Positions 24,347-33,473 of a stretch of 64,000 nucleotides of DNA are shown in pieces. The translations under genes were made by a program, and so were the position numbers. The notes under the pieces are model-generated. The model ran no database searches. It was not told where the DNA came from and saw nothing but the letters and a program-made list of their open reading frames with translations. Position 1 is the first letter of the stretch. Every line of letters begins with the position of its first letter. The DNA is from Nitrospirae bacterium MYbin6. Its GTDB lineage: Bacteria; Nitrospirota; Thermodesulfovibrionia; Thermodesulfovibrionales; Magnetobacteriaceae. The stretch is from the NCBI GenBank assembly GCA_002753305.1, contig PEAC01000005.1, positions 1 through 64,000 of the forward strand, given 5' to 3'.

Positions 24347-24385
24347 ATGGCATCGGCAGGGGATAGTGGGACATTGAAGAAATAA

Positions 24386-24994
24386 TTAAGTTGATTTAAT
24401 CCTGTTATCCAATGATAATGGTTTTGAGTTACGGATGACTCCATTCTCATCGTCAAGGAATGTTACGCTTTCATAGTAATCCTCAAGGCGAATAAAAGTA
24501 CCAACATCTTGAGCCCATATTTTCAATCTCGAATTGCAGGTTTTTTCCCACGCGATGATTTCAATTTCCCAACCTTTAACATGCATTCTTTCCAAATCGG
24601 CATGAAAACCTACTCCATCGAGAAAACCATGGCCATCCCCTGTTAACATTACAACTATCCCAGGGGTTCCATTATAGTCAAAAGCCTTCCTGAGCATACT
24701 GACCTGGAGGGCTTGATCTACAGCTTGCTCTTTATTTGAATCTGAACCTCTTTCATATTTTTCAACATTTATTCCTAATTGCTCCATTTTATTCCAAACT
24801 TGACGCAATTCGGGAGGAACGGAACCAACTGCTATTGCATATTCTATTTCGCGTCCAGCACTTGCAAGTTCCAAAATTTTATCAAACTGGAGCCTAAACT
24901 GATAATATGCGTTTTTGCCTTCAATTTCAGATGCTACCATTTTTCCGCTTATAAAAATATTTGAGTTATCCCAAAAAATGAATACTTTTTTCAT
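24386..24994 (-). CDS. NYN-domain ribonuclease-like protein (LabA/DUF88)
   Basis: 202 residues, GAGGAG before the ATG at 24994. The NYN/PIN-like acidic residues are visible: KVFIFWDNSNIFISG near the N-terminus, then GSDSNKEQAVDQALQVSMLR, and VVMLTGDGHGFLDGV. The C-terminal part (about 140-202) has no recognisable domain. NYN proteins are predicted metal-dependent RNases. The gene stands alone between the glycan operon and the ABC exporter and is more AT-rich than both. Confidence 0.85.
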   Translation of the reverse strand: MKKVFIFWDNSNIFISGKMVASEIEGKNAYYQFRLQFDKILELASAGREIEYAIAVGSVPPELRQVWNKMEQLGINVEKYERGSDSNKEQAVDQALQVSMLRKAFDYNGTPGIVVMLTGDGHGFLDGVGFHADLERMHVKGWEIEIIAWEKTCNSRLKIWAQDVGTFIRLEDYYESVTFLDDENGVIRNSKPLSLDNRIKST

Positions 24995-25068
24995 ATTCTC
25001 TCCTCAAAAAAGGTTTTACTTAATTATACCATACCTGATTTTCTATAGTCAAATACCAAACTGGCCCA

Positions 25069-25794
25069 CTACTCCTCAGGCATTGGCACCGCGGTGCAGT
25101 CTTTTATAAGATAAATCGAATCTGCCGTCTCCCGCAGCAGGGCCAGATTATGGGACACCATTATGATTGAACGGCCTTCTCGTTTCAGCTCCTTTATCTT
25201 ATCGACGCACTTCTGTTGAAAGGCCTTGTCGCTTACCGAGAGGATCTCGTCAAACAGTAAAACCTCCGCAGAGCTGTTTACGGCTACGGAAAACCCCAGA
25301 CGAAGGTACATGCCGGAGGAGTACTTCTTTACGGGCATGTCTATAAAACCCTCCAGTTCGGAAAACCCTACGATACTGTCCATCTTTGCCTTAATCTCCT
25401 TTATCTGCATACCGATTATTGTGCCGTTTACGTAGATGTTTTCCCTGCCGGAGAGATCAGGGTGAAACCCTGCGCCAACTTCGATAAGCGGCGCAACTGT
25501 GCCGTTTACGGTTATGTCTCCTATTGTCGGATACGTAATTGAGGAGACGACCTTGAGAATCGTGGTCTTCCCCGCGCCATTGGCGCCGTATAGCCCGATG
25601 GCCTCACCCCTTTTTAATCTCAGATTAACGTCCTTAAGCGCCCAGAACTCGTCTTTGCTTAGAGAAGTGCCGTCCTTTTTCCATTTGAAAAGGCCAACTA
25701 CTTCTTCGCGGATTGACTTGTGAAAAAACTCGGTCTTTGAGTATTTTTTCCACACGCCGTCAAGCTGCAAGGCGTACTCAGATGACATCGGCAA
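25069..25794 (-). CDS. ABC transporter ATPase for polysaccharide export (Wzt/TagH/KpsT-like)
   Basis: 241 residues. Walker A GANGAGKTT, signature KKYSSGMYLRLGFSV with YSSGM in place of LSGGQ as usual in Wzt/KpsT, Walker B VLLFDEILSV, and switch His in MVSHNLAL. There is no C-terminal carbohydrate-binding domain of the Wzt O9a type, so export should not depend on a terminal modification. It energises export of an undecaprenyl-linked glycan through the adjacent permease, with whose gene it overlaps by 17 nt. Confidence 0.93.
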   Translation of the reverse strand: MPMSSEYALQLDGVWKKYSKTEFFHKSIREEVVGLFKWKKDGTSLSKDEFWALKDVNLRLKRGEAIGLYGANGAGKTTILKVVSSITYPTIGDITVNGTVAPLIEVGAGFHPDLSGRENIYVNGTIIGMQIKEIKAKMDSIVGFSELEGFIDMPVKKYSSGMYLRLGFSVAVNSSAEVLLFDEILSVSDKAFQQKCVDKIKELKREGRSIIMVSHNLALLRETADSIYLIKDCTAVPMPEE

Positions 25795-26581
25795 AGGCCC
25801 TCTCTATTTTTATGAAAAACCTGCACAATACTACGTAAAATATGCCTATCACCACACACACAAAAAGCATCTGCCAGGGCACTATGCCCCTGCCCTCAAG
25901 CAGCACCCTGCGCATGTTTTCGATAATAAACGTAAGGGGATTAAGGAATAACAGCATCTTCATCTTCGTCCCCAGCGAGTCAACCGAGTACATGACGGGA
26001 GACATAAAAAACCACAGCTGAATGAGAAAATTAGAGGCAAGCCTGACATCCCTGTAGTACACATTAAGGCCGGCCAAAAACAACGACACGCTCGTGGTGA
26101 ACACAATAAGCAGTACAATCAGCGGAAATATCCATAAGGCATTCCACGTAAGCGGGATTCTGAAAATAAGTATAAACACAAACAGTATCACGGCACATAT
26201 GATGAAATCCACCAAGGCCACAATAATGCTTGACAGTGGGAGCAGTTCGCGTGGAAAATATATCTTAGTTATCAGTTGGTAATGGTTTGTCAGAGAAGGA
26301 ATGGATGAGTTAAGGGAATGCGCAAAAAAGGTCCACGGTATCAGCCCCGCGAAGTAGAAAATAAAGGACGGATAGCTGGAGACCTGTAACTTCATGATAT
26401 ATGTAAAAATAAACGTAAACAGGAGCATCATCGAAAGCGGCTGTAACCCGGCCCACATGATGCCGATTATAGTATAGCGGTACCTTACGGCAAACTCCCT
26501 CCATACGAGTACGATAAACAGTTGCCTGTATTTTATTATCCTTTTTATAATATCCACTTTATAATATTCACAGGCGCACAC
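25778..26581 (-). CDS. ABC transporter permease for polysaccharide export (Wzm/TagG-like)
   Basis: 267 residues, about six membrane spans. The family N-terminal region YRQLFIVLVWREFAVRYRYT, followed by IIGIMWAGLQPLSMMLLFTF, is clear. The listed start is a GTG at 26581; another GTG 8 codons in (26557) would fit the usual N-terminus as well. No convincing ribosome binding site is seen for either. It forms the inner-membrane channel with the ATPase encoded directly downstream. Confidence 0.9.
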   Translation of the reverse strand: MCACEYYKVDIIKRIIKYRQLFIVLVWREFAVRYRYTIIGIMWAGLQPLSMMLLFTFIFTYIMKLQVSSYPSFIFYFAGLIPWTFFAHSLNSSIPSLTNHYQLITKIYFPRELLPLSSIIVALVDFIICAVILFVFILIFRIPLTWNALWIFPLIVLLIVFTTSVSLFLAGLNVYYRDVRLASNFLIQLWFFMSPVMYSVDSLGTKMKMLLFLNPLTFIIENMRRVLLEGRGIVPWQMLFVCVVIGIFYVVLCRFFIKIERAFADVI

Positions 26582-26738
26582 GACGCTTATTTCAGAATTA
26601 ACCGGTACGGGTTACGGTATTCGTCAGGCCATTCATCTAGTACACTATATGAATGCCTGTTTTGTCAAGGTTTGAGTGCCCCAAAAAGGTGGGGATACAC
26701 TGGCCGCAGTTGGGATAACTTGCCGGTGGCCAGGACAG

Positions 26739-26767
26739 TTGATAAATTTCCCGTATTTTGGTAGAAT
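26739..26767 (+). promoter_or_regulatory. Predicted promoter of the GT2 gene
   Basis: TTGATA (26739-26744) and TAGAAT (26762-26767) are 17 nt apart. The predicted start lies about 34 nt before the ATG at 26808, leaving room for the AGGGAG ribosome binding site. Confidence 0.6.
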
Positions 26768-26807
26768 GCCTGCGAGGCTTCAGAATAATTTACAGGGAGC
26801 GTGTTCG

Positions 26808-27728
26808 ATGGGCGAGTTTCCCCTTATCAGCGTCATTATACCGGCTTATAACCACGAGAAGTATGTTGAGGAGACTATTCGCAGCATCTGGGGACAGGAC
26901 TATCCCAATATCGAAATCATCGTCGTTGACGATGCCTCAACAGATAAGACACCGGAGATTCTGGCTCGCCTTAGTGACATTTCGCCCATCCCTATGAAGG
27001 TTTCCTTTAATGAAAAAAATCTTGGCGTCAGCAAGACCGTCAATAAGGCCTTCAGGCTCTCAACCGGCGCCCTGATTGCCCCGTTTTCATCCGATAATGT
27101 GTTTCTGCCTGGCCGCTTTGACTCTCAGGCGCGGCTCTTCATCGACGACCCCGATATGGTAATCGTCTACGGCAACGGCTACTCCTTTTGCGATGGGGAA
27201 ATCATCTCGGAACTCTTTGATGAGAATAAAAAACTTCTTATATCAAGGCCGGCTGCTCAAATCCTTGAGTATCTCTATACAAACACCGATGGCTTCCATA
27301 CCGTTGGCGCCCTGATTAGACGTGAATTCATTGAAGGCATTGGCGCGTGGGACGAAGACCTCCTGGGCGACGACCTCGTCATCAACCTCAAGGCCTTCCA
27401 AAGGATTAATAATTCGGGCGGACATTTCGCCTACGTTGACAAACCCCTCGTAAAATACCGGCTCCACAAGGCAAACCTCCACAACGACTACCGCCAGATG
27501 CGAAGGCTGAGATTCGGATACATCAATAAATTCACACCCCCACATCTGAAGACAAAGGCCTACGCCAATGCCTGTTTCGATCTGTTCCTATCTCTTGCTG
27601 AGGACAGACACTGGACGCTTGCTGTTTATTACTTCATAAAAAGCCAGTTGACCGCGTTTGACCCCGCTAAAATCCGATTCGCCATGTATCGGACCGGGTA
27701 TATGCTAAAACGAGTAATCAAAAAATAA
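26808..27728 (+). CDS. Glycosyltransferase family 2
   Basis: 306 residues from ATG 26808, chosen because AGGGAG lies 8 nt upstream and MGEFPLISVIIPAYNHEKYV is the standard GT2 start; the frame is open further upstream. GT-A features: IIVVDDASTDKT for UDP binding, then a DXD-like SSDN region (APFSSDNVFLPGRF), and WDEDLLGDDLVINL near the catalytic base. The C-terminus ends in basic residues (YMLKRVIKK). It is a single-gene plus-strand unit convergent with the aminotransferase gene, 16 nt apart. Confidence 0.92.
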   Translation: MGEFPLISVIIPAYNHEKYVEETIRSIWGQDYPNIEIIVVDDASTDKTPEILARLSDISPIPMKVSFNEKNLGVSKTVNKAFRLSTGALIAPFSSDNVFLPGRFDSQARLFIDDPDMVIVYGNGYSFCDGEIISELFDENKKLLISRPAAQILEYLYTNTDGFHTVGALIRREFIEGIGAWDEDLLGDDLVINLKAFQRINNSGGHFAYVDKPLVKYRLHKANLHNDYRQMRRLRFGYINKFTPPHLKTKAYANACFDLFLSLAEDRHWTLAVYYFIKSQLTAFDPAKIRFAMYRTGYMLKRVIKK

Positions 27729-27744
27729 GCCGCGCGGGTTAAAA

Positions 27745-29229
27745 TCATCCGGCGTAATCGTTAAGTGCCATTACGACCCTTTCGGCCTCGTCTTCTCTTA
27801 AGACCGGACTTATGGGCAGGCTTAACACCTCGGAGTGGATTTGCTCCGTAACGGGAAGGGACAGCACGTTGCACTGTGGGAATGCCTTTTGTTTATGTGG
27901 CGGTATCGGGTAGTGTATCAGTACATGGATGCCCCTGCCTCTGAGAAAATCGATCAGGGAATCACGCTTTTTCGTCCTTATGACGAACAGATGCCAGACA
28001 TGCGAGGATTCGCCATCGACAGACGGGATAATTATTTCTTTATTTGTGATGTGTTTCCTGTAATATGCGGCTATCCGCCTTCTTGCCTCGTTATCGGCGT
28101 CGAGACGGCAGAGTTTTACTCTCAACATGGCTGCATGGAGTTCGTCAAGGCGGCTGTTCGTACCCTTTATCATATTTACATATTTTATTTCCGAACCGTA
28201 ATTTCTGAGGGCGGCTACGGTGTGGTACAGCGCTTCGTCGTTTGTGGTAACACATCCGCCGTCCCCAAGGGCTCCCAGGTTTTTGCCCGGGTAAAAGCTG
28301 AACCCCGCGGCATCTCCAAGCGCCCCGGTTCGCCTCCCCATGTATAGCGCCCCATGTGCCTGGGCGGCGTCTTCTATGATTTTCAGGCCGTGCCGGGCCG
28401 CTATCTCGTAAATTGTGGCAAGCTCCACGCACCTGCCATAGAGGTGTACGGGCATCACGGCCCTTGTCCTCGCGGTCAGATTCTTTTTTATCTTTATCGG
28501 GTCGATGTTGTATGTATTAATGTCAGGCTCGACTAAAACGGGTACAAGCCCTGTGTTGGCTATAGCTATGATGGTTGCGATAAAGGTATTTGCGGGGACT
28601 ATGACCTCGTCGCCCTGTTTAAAAATCCCTAAGGTGAGATAACCCATGAGAATCAGCTCAAGGGCGTCAAGGCCGGTTCCCACTCCGGCACAGTACGTTA
28701 CACCGCAGTACGCGGCAAACTCGCGTTCAAACGCCTCCAGTTGAGGTCCAAGTATATAGTGCCCACTTTTGAATATGTCGTCTATGGCGCGTTCAAACCC
28801 CTCGTAATACTGAAAATTGACGGCCTTCAGATCAAGAAAGCTGACATCCCCGACCGTAGGTACCATGTTACAGGCATCCTCCGGGCTTATGGCAATGTTG
28901 GAGAGCCTCAGGAATTCTCTGTTTTCGGTTACCACCAGAGCGGATATGGTGGCGGCGGACAGCGATACCAGGTACGCGCCCATGTCGGCCTTGGCCAGTG
29001 GGTCGTCAAGGTCCACATAGGGTGGGGTCTTGATGATTTTTATAGATTTGAGAGTATCTCTATATTGATTGTAATATGGTAAATCGTTTTTAAACACCTG
29101 CCCAATCACCGGTAGCGAACTTGAGGAAACGGCACAGGTGTGCAATTGCGTTAAACGGTAAAAATAGCCTATAGCATCATAGTCTCTGACGCACCTGATG
29201 AAAAAACCCTCGTCAAGGACAAATATCAT
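27745..29229 (-). CDS. PIN-like domain fused to DegT/DnrJ/EryC1/StrS sugar aminotransferase
   Basis: 494 residues. Residues about 128-494 are a PLP sugar aminotransferase: [20 protein letters not shown] at the start, [29 protein letters not shown], and the PLP lysine K316 in [15 protein letters not shown]. With the two FdtA-type genes upstream it fits a dTDP-3-amino-3,6-dideoxyhexose pathway (FdtB/QdtB role). Residues 1-118 are extra and resemble a PIN domain: FVLDEGFF at the start and [20 protein letters not shown] followed by TENREFLRL. The ATG at 29229 is coupled to the upstream stop (ATGA). An internal ATG at 28866 has GGAGG 11 nt upstream and would give a family-length 373-residue enzyme. 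Confidence 0.88.
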   Translation of the reverse strand: MIFVLDEGFFIRCVRDYDAIGYFYRLTQLHTCAVSSSSLPVIGQVFKNDLPYYNQYRDTLKSIKIIKTPPYVDLDDPLAKADMGAYLVSLSAATISALVVTENREFLRLSNIAISPEDACNMVPTVGDVSFLDLKAVNFQYYEGFERAIDDIFKSGHYILGPQLEAFEREFAAYCGVTYCAGVGTGLDALELILMGYLTLGIFKQGDEVIVPANTFIATIIAIANTGLVPVLVEPDINTYNIDPIKIKKNLTARTRAVMPVHLYGRCVELATIYEIAARHGLKIIEDAAQAHGALYMGRRTGALGDAAGFSFYPGKNLGALGDGGCVTTNDEALYHTVAALRNYGSEIKYVNMIKGTNSRLDELHAAMLRVKLCRLDADNEARRRIAAYYRKHITNKEIIIPSVDGESSHVWHLFVIRTKKRDSLIDFLRGRGIHVLIHYPIPPHKQKAFPQCNVLSLPVTEQIHSEVLSLPISPVLREDEAERVVMALNDYAG

Positions 29230-29639
29230 AGCCGTTTCAGCCTTATAAATTCGTCGTAGTTTCTGATGTACTCGGATTCGTCATATTTATCGGACGCCAG
29301 GACGAGGCATATTGCGCCCGAAGAAAAATCTACGAGTTCTCTCCATATCATATTGGGCATGTAAATCCCATAATATGCCCTGCTCAGAGTGAAATGCCTT
29401 TTTCTCTGGCCGTCATCTGCTACTACGGTAAACGAGCCCATCGCGGAGACGATAAGCTGCCGGAGCGCTTTGTGGGCGTGTCCGCCGCGGTTGGCCCCAC
29501 CCGGTACGTCATAGAGGTAGTACACGCGCGCTATGTCAAACGGTATGTGCAATGAGCCATAGACCGGCGTGATGCTGCCCTCAGCCCGCTGTATCCTCGT
29601 CAGATTAATTATAGAGCAATCGTCGATTGTTGAGTTCAC
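29226..29639 (-). CDS. FdtA/QdtA-type dTDP-4-oxo-6-deoxyglucose ketoisomerase (cupin), copy 2
   Basis: 137 residues, WxcM-like cupin. Family blocks: [20 protein letters not shown], where the His pair HAH lies in the active site of FdtA, then [16 protein letters not shown] and [17 protein letters not shown]. The reaction moves the keto group from C4 to C3 of dTDP-4-oxo-6-deoxyglucose, giving the substrate for the aminotransferase encoded directly downstream. It overlaps both neighbours by 4 nt. Confidence 0.88.
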   Translation of the reverse strand: MNSTIDDCSIINLTRIQRAEGSITPVYGSLHIPFDIARVYYLYDVPGGANRGGHAHKALRQLIVSAMGSFTVVADDGQRKRHFTLSRAYYGIYMPNMIWRELVDFSSGAICLVLASDKYDESEYIRNYDEFIRLKRL

Positions 29640-30052
29640 TGCTGTGCCTTTATCTCTTTGAATTGTTCATAGTTGCGAATGTAATCGTCCTCAGAAAATG
29701 CCCGTGAGGCAAGGATGAGGCAGAGTGAGTTTGTGGAGAAATTCTCAGGGTGCCGCCAGAGCATCTCAGGCACATAGAGGCCGTAGTAGGAGCGGTTTAA
29801 TGAAAATATCTTTCTCTCTGACCCATCGTCAACAATTACGTCGAAACTTCCAGACAGAGATACGATAAACTCTGCCATCTCTCTATAAGCGTGCCCGCCT
29901 CTGAGTTCACCGCCAGGCACGTCATATATCCAGTACGCGCGGGCAATGGCAAACGGAATATGCCCCTGGCCCTCTATGAAGGTGAGATTTCCTCTGGGGT
30001 CAGGTATCTTGGGCAACTTGATTATTCTACAATCGTTAACAGCCGTTTTCAT
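29636..30052 (-). CDS. FdtA/QdtA-like cupin, copy 1 with HAY instead of HAH
   Basis: 138 residues, paralogous to the next gene: AYWIYDVPGGELRGGHAYRE, then FIVSLSGSFDVIVDDGSERK and YGLYVPEMLWRHPENFS. The second active-site His of the HAH pair is Tyr here. A change in product stereochemistry, a different substrate, or a regulatory partner of the second copy are all possible. It heads the operon; no ribosome binding site is obvious before the ATG at 30052. Confidence 0.82.
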   Translation of the reverse strand: MKTAVNDCRIIKLPKIPDPRGNLTFIEGQGHIPFAIARAYWIYDVPGGELRGGHAYREMAEFIVSLSGSFDVIVDDGSERKIFSLNRSYYGLYVPEMLWRHPENFSTNSLCLILASRAFSEDDYIRNYEQFKEIKAQQ

Positions 30053-30095
30053 TGTATTGGTTGAGCCTTTTATTTATTTAAATACCTGTGTTAGA

Positions 30096-30152
30096 ATATC
30101 CTTAATGTTGCCCATGGGTCAAGGGGTTAGCAACCCCAGGCATTAAGGGTAT
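30096..30152. promoter_or_regulatory. Three-way-junction inverted repeat between divergent operons, with T-tract
   Basis: A 12-bp outer stem (ATATCCTTAATG at 30096-30107 with CATTAAGGGTAT at 30141-30152, one G-T pair) encloses a CCCATGGG palindrome within TTGCCC...GGGTCAA and a GGGGTT-AGC-AACCCC hairpin. Seven T follow on the plus strand (30152-30158). It fills the 121-bp gap between the cupin operon and the methyltransferase operon. A minus-strand promoter (TTGACC, TATTCT) and a weak plus-strand one overlap it. It may be a shared operator, an attenuator in the plus-strand leader, or a terminator against antisense transcription. Confidence 0.6.
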
Positions 30153-30173
30153 TTTTTTATTTCGCACGCGCAT

Positions 30174-30917
30174 ATGAATAAATTTGAAAACCTTACATAT
30201 GAATCCTTCCGGGCTATGGCGAAAGATGGCCGTCTCTCCTGCTACGAGAAGATCGGGTTCCCTGACAGCTATCGAAAAGGTTCAGAGAAAAACATCTTTG
30301 ACGATATTGTAAGCAAGGTACACGCGCTGAGAGGCAAGGGTAAGGTCATCGCCGACATAGGACCGGGGTGTAGTGAACTACCCCATATGCTCATAGATTT
30401 ATGTGAGAGGAACCAATCCACGTTGATTCTATGTGATTCAGATGAGATGCTCTCTCATCTGCCGGACAGGCATTTCATAGAGAAACACCCCGGAAAATTC
30501 CCTGACTCCATTGCCGCCATAGATAGGCATATCGGCAAGGTAGACGCCGTCATTGTCTATAGCGTAATGCAGCACGTATTCCTTGATATGAATCCATTTA
30601 TATTCACAGACAGCGCCGTATCCCTCCTGAGAGATGGTGGGGGTGAGCTTTTCCTTGGGGACATTCCCAATATTACAAAAAGAAAGAGGTTTTTCTCGTC
30701 TAAGGCCGGCATAGAGATGCATAAGCAGTTCACTGGCCGGGATGAGACACCGGTAGTGCGCTTTATGGAATTGGACGAGGGGAAAATTGACGACGCCATT
30801 GTATTGTCTATCCTGCAACGCTATAGAAACGCTGGATGTGAGTCATATGTGATGCCCCAGGGGAGACACCTCCCTCTTGCCACAAGGAGAGAGGATATTT
30901 TAATCGTAAAACACTAG
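30174..30917 (+). CDS. Class I SAM-dependent methyltransferase
   Basis: 247 residues. Motif I VIADIGPGCSELPHML, motif II end LILCDSDEML, and post-motif HIGKVDAVIVYSVMQHVFLD followed by LLRDGGGELFLGDIPN identify a Rossmann-fold methyltransferase. The substrate is unknown; the context suggests a sugar or a glycan-linked intermediate. It is the first gene of a four-gene plus-strand operon. It has no clear ribosome binding site before the ATG at 30174. Confidence 0.85.
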   Translation: MNKFENLTYESFRAMAKDGRLSCYEKIGFPDSYRKGSEKNIFDDIVSKVHALRGKGKVIADIGPGCSELPHMLIDLCERNQSTLILCDSDEMLSHLPDRHFIEKHPGKFPDSIAAIDRHIGKVDAVIVYSVMQHVFLDMNPFIFTDSAVSLLRDGGGELFLGDIPNITKRKRFFSSKAGIEMHKQFTGRDETPVVRFMELDEGKIDDAIVLSILQRYRNAGCESYVMPQGRHLPLATRREDILIVKH

Positions 30918-30925
30918 GTTTCAAC

Positions 30926-31579
30926 ATGGCACAAGAGAAAAAACTGATAATAGTTGGTACGAGTGCCTTCGCGGAGGTGGCGTATGAGTATTTTACGCAT
31001 GATTCGCCGTATGATGTCGTAGCGTTCAGTGTCGAGAGGAATTTTATTCAGGCTGATGAGATGTTTGGGGTGCCGGTTGTCCCGTTTGAAGAGCTTCAGA
31101 TAAGGTACAACGCGGACGAGCATTATGTCTTTGCCGCTATATCGTATACCAGGCGCAACAAGCTGCGGACAAGACTGTATCGGGAGGCCAAAGCCAAGGG
31201 GTTTTTAATCGCCTCGTACATTAGCTCACGGGCCTTTGTCTGGAGAAATGCCGCAATTGGGGAGCATTGTTTTATCTTTGAAGACAATACTATCCAGCCG
31301 TTTGTCAAAATAGGGGACAACGTAATCATATGGAGCGGCAATCACATAGGGCACCACTCCGTTATAGGGGACAACTGCTTTATAAGTTCTCACGTAGTCA
31401 TCTCAGGGTTTTGCAACGTCGGTGAGAGTTGTTTTTTTGGCGTAAACAGTACCATAGCGAATAACATAAATATCGCGGAGGACTGCATCATCGGGGCGGG
31501 AACGACAATCCTGCAGGATACCGCTAAAGGTGATGTGTATAAGGCCAACGCCTCGACATTGTTGACCCGGAAAGAGTAG
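30926..31579 (+). CDS. Sugar O/N-acyltransferase of the PglD/NeuD type (left-handed beta-helix)
   Basis: 217 residues. The N-terminal 1-85 is a small Rossmann-like domain (KKLIIVGTSAFAEVAYEYFT) and 90-217 is a hexapeptide-repeat helix with IGEHCFIFEDN, IGDNVIIWSGNHIGHHSVIG, VISGFCNVGESCFFG and IGAGTTIL. The His in HIGHHSVIG is in the place of the PglD catalytic base. With the aminotransferase nearby it may acetylate the amino sugar using acetyl-CoA. 8 nt after the methyltransferase stop. Confidence 0.88.
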   Translation: MAQEKKLIIVGTSAFAEVAYEYFTHDSPYDVVAFSVERNFIQADEMFGVPVVPFEELQIRYNADEHYVFAAISYTRRNKLRTRLYREAKAKGFLIASYISSRAFVWRNAAIGEHCFIFEDNTIQPFVKIGDNVIIWSGNHIGHHSVIGDNCFISSHVVISGFCNVGESCFFGVNSTIANNINIAEDCIIGAGTTILQDTAKGDVYKANASTLLTRKE

Positions 31580-31591
31580 GGTGCGCCGTTT

Positions 31592-32500
31592 ATGAAATGG
31601 ATAAAGAAGGGCCTGATATTCTGCCCGGACGGCAGTCTCCACTGGGCAAAGACACATGCCATGGTCCCGGTACCGGAGCTTCTGACGCCAGATATACTAC
31701 GTATCTATTTAACCTTTTGTGATGATAAGGGTATTGGGAGATTAGGGTATATTGATGTATCGGCAAATGATGTATCACAGGTCATCTCAATTTCCAATGA
31801 ACCTTTGCTTGACATAGGGGCGCCGGGGACGTTTGACGAAAATGGCGCGTTAACATGCTCAGTCGTCACATTGCCTGATAAAACAAAGATGGCATACTAT
31901 GCGGGGTTTGAACTTGGCCACAGGATAAGATACAGGCTTCTAACAGGTGTTGCGTTAAGCAGCGGCGGCAAGTTTCAGAGGCTCAGACAAGTGCCCATTC
32001 TGGAGCGTAGCGACAAGGAGCTGTACTTCAGAGGCGGGCCGTTCGTTGTTTATGAAGGCGATTATTTTAAAATGTGGTATGTTGCCGGCAGCGGCTGGAT
32101 TGACATAGATGGCAAGCCCATGCCTGTTTACACAATTAACTATATTGAGTCCAAAGACGGCATAAACTGGCCACCGGAGGGGAAGATTTGTATAGACATA
32201 GGCAGCGAAGAGGAGCACGGCTTTGGCCGCCCATATGTGATACACGAAAACGGCATATATAAAATGTTTTACTCTATAAGAATAAAGCACAAGGGTTACA
32301 GAATCGGCTATGCCGAATCATCTGACGGTGTTTTGTGGAGCAGAAAAGACGATGAAGCGGGGATAGACGTCTCAGGCAGCGGCTGGGATTCTGAGACGGT
32401 ATGCTACGCGGCGGTGATTACAGTAAAAGGGACGGCATATATGTTTTACAACGGCAACGATTTTGGTAGGACAGGGGTAGGTTATGCAGTCCTCGGATAA
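31592..32500 (+). CDS. Beta-propeller glycosidase-like protein (GH43/GH32-type fold)
   Basis: 302 residues without signal peptide. Repeated beta-blade signatures such as KMAYYAGFEL, FVVYEGDYFKMWYVAGSGW, NYIESKDGINWP, VIHENGIYKMFYSIR and IGYAESSDGVLWSR are typical of five-bladed propellers related to GH43, GH32 and GH130 enzymes. I cannot assign the catalytic acids with certainty. Its place inside a glycan-assembly operon, with cytoplasmic location, suggests a phosphorylase-like or glycan-modifying role rather than polymer degradation. The stop overlaps the next gene by 17 nt. Confidence 0.75.
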   Translation: MKWIKKGLIFCPDGSLHWAKTHAMVPVPELLTPDILRIYLTFCDDKGIGRLGYIDVSANDVSQVISISNEPLLDIGAPGTFDENGALTCSVVTLPDKTKMAYYAGFELGHRIRYRLLTGVALSSGGKFQRLRQVPILERSDKELYFRGGPFVVYEGDYFKMWYVAGSGWIDIDGKPMPVYTINYIESKDGINWPPEGKICIDIGSEEEHGFGRPYVIHENGIYKMFYSIRIKHKGYRIGYAESSDGVLWSRKDDEAGIDVSGSGWDSETVCYAAVITVKGTAYMFYNGNDFGRTGVGYAVLG

Positions 32501-33473
32501 CCGTGTCGAAATCGTAAGATATGGCAAAAAAGACGAGACTAAGTGGAATGAGTTTGTCGCGTCGTCTAAGAACGGGCTGTTCCTTTTCAATAGAAACTAC
32601 ATGGATTACCACTCAGACAGGTTCATTGACCATTCCCTGATGTTTTATTACAAGGACAGACTGATAGGCCTGCTGCCGGCCCATGTCAATGATAACACGA
32701 TGGGCAGCCACGGGGGATTGACCTTTGGGGGGATAATCTCCGGTTTTGACATGACTACGCCTTTGATGCTTGAGGTCTTTGATAGATTGATAGAATACCT
32801 GCGTGAGGTTAAAATCGGGAAACTCTTATATAAAACAGTCCCGTATATCTATCATATAGTGCCGTCGGAGGAGGACAGATACGCGTTGTTTATTAATAAC
32901 GCAGTCCTGGCAAGGCGTGACGTGACAACTACGATATCTATGCCCAATAAAGTCAATTTTCAGGAAAGGCGCCGCCGCGGCATTAAAAAAGCAGTAAAGG
33001 CCGGCCTGGCAGTTGCCCAAAGCGAAGACTACGATACGTTCATGTCCATAGTAAACAATACCCTGAGAGACAAGTACAACACGTCGGCCGTCCATACGCC
33101 GGGCGAACTGAAGATGCTTGCCGATAGGTTTAAAGAAAATATAAAGCTGTTTGTTGCCACAAGCAGCGGTAACTGTATCCTGGGAGGTGTCATTGTCTAT
33201 GAAAACAGGACCGTTGCACATGCACAGTATATATCAAGTACAGAAGAAGGGAAAGCTCAAGGGGCACTTGATTTGATATTTGACTTTCTTATCAACGGCT
33301 ATTATAAAGAGAAGCGTTACTTTGACTTTGGCATATCGAACGAAAGGGAAGGCCGGTACTTAAATAAAGAGCTTATTGAGCAGAAAGAGGGGTTTGGCGC
33401 AAGGGCGGTAGTGCATGATGCGTATGAACTAAGTGTGAGAAAGTCTGTGGCGAAGAAACTGCTCAGGCTGTAG
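32484..33473 (+). CDS. FemAB/GNAT-type N-acyltransferase
   Basis: 329 residues with two GNAT-like halves: KWNEFVASSKNGLFLFNRNY at the N-terminus, then RRGIKKAVKAGLAVAQSEDY, LFVATSSGNCILGGVIVYEN and AHAQYISSTEEGKAQGALDL in the C-terminal acyl-binding half. FemAB-like proteins in glycan clusters transfer amino-acyl or acyl groups to amino sugars. It ends the operon and overlaps the convergent radical SAM gene by 11 nt. Confidence 0.82.
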   Translation: MQSSDNRVEIVRYGKKDETKWNEFVASSKNGLFLFNRNYMDYHSDRFIDHSLMFYYKDRLIGLLPAHVNDNTMGSHGGLTFGGIISGFDMTTPLMLEVFDRLIEYLREVKIGKLLYKTVPYIYHIVPSEEDRYALFINNAVLARRDVTTTISMPNKVNFQERRRRGIKKAVKAGLAVAQSEDYDTFMSIVNNTLRDKYNTSAVHTPGELKMLADRFKENIKLFVATSSGNCILGGVIVYENRTVAHAQYISSTEEGKAQGALDLIFDFLINGYYKEKRYFDFGISNEREGRYLNKELIEQKEGFGARAVVHDAYELSVRKSVAKKLLRL

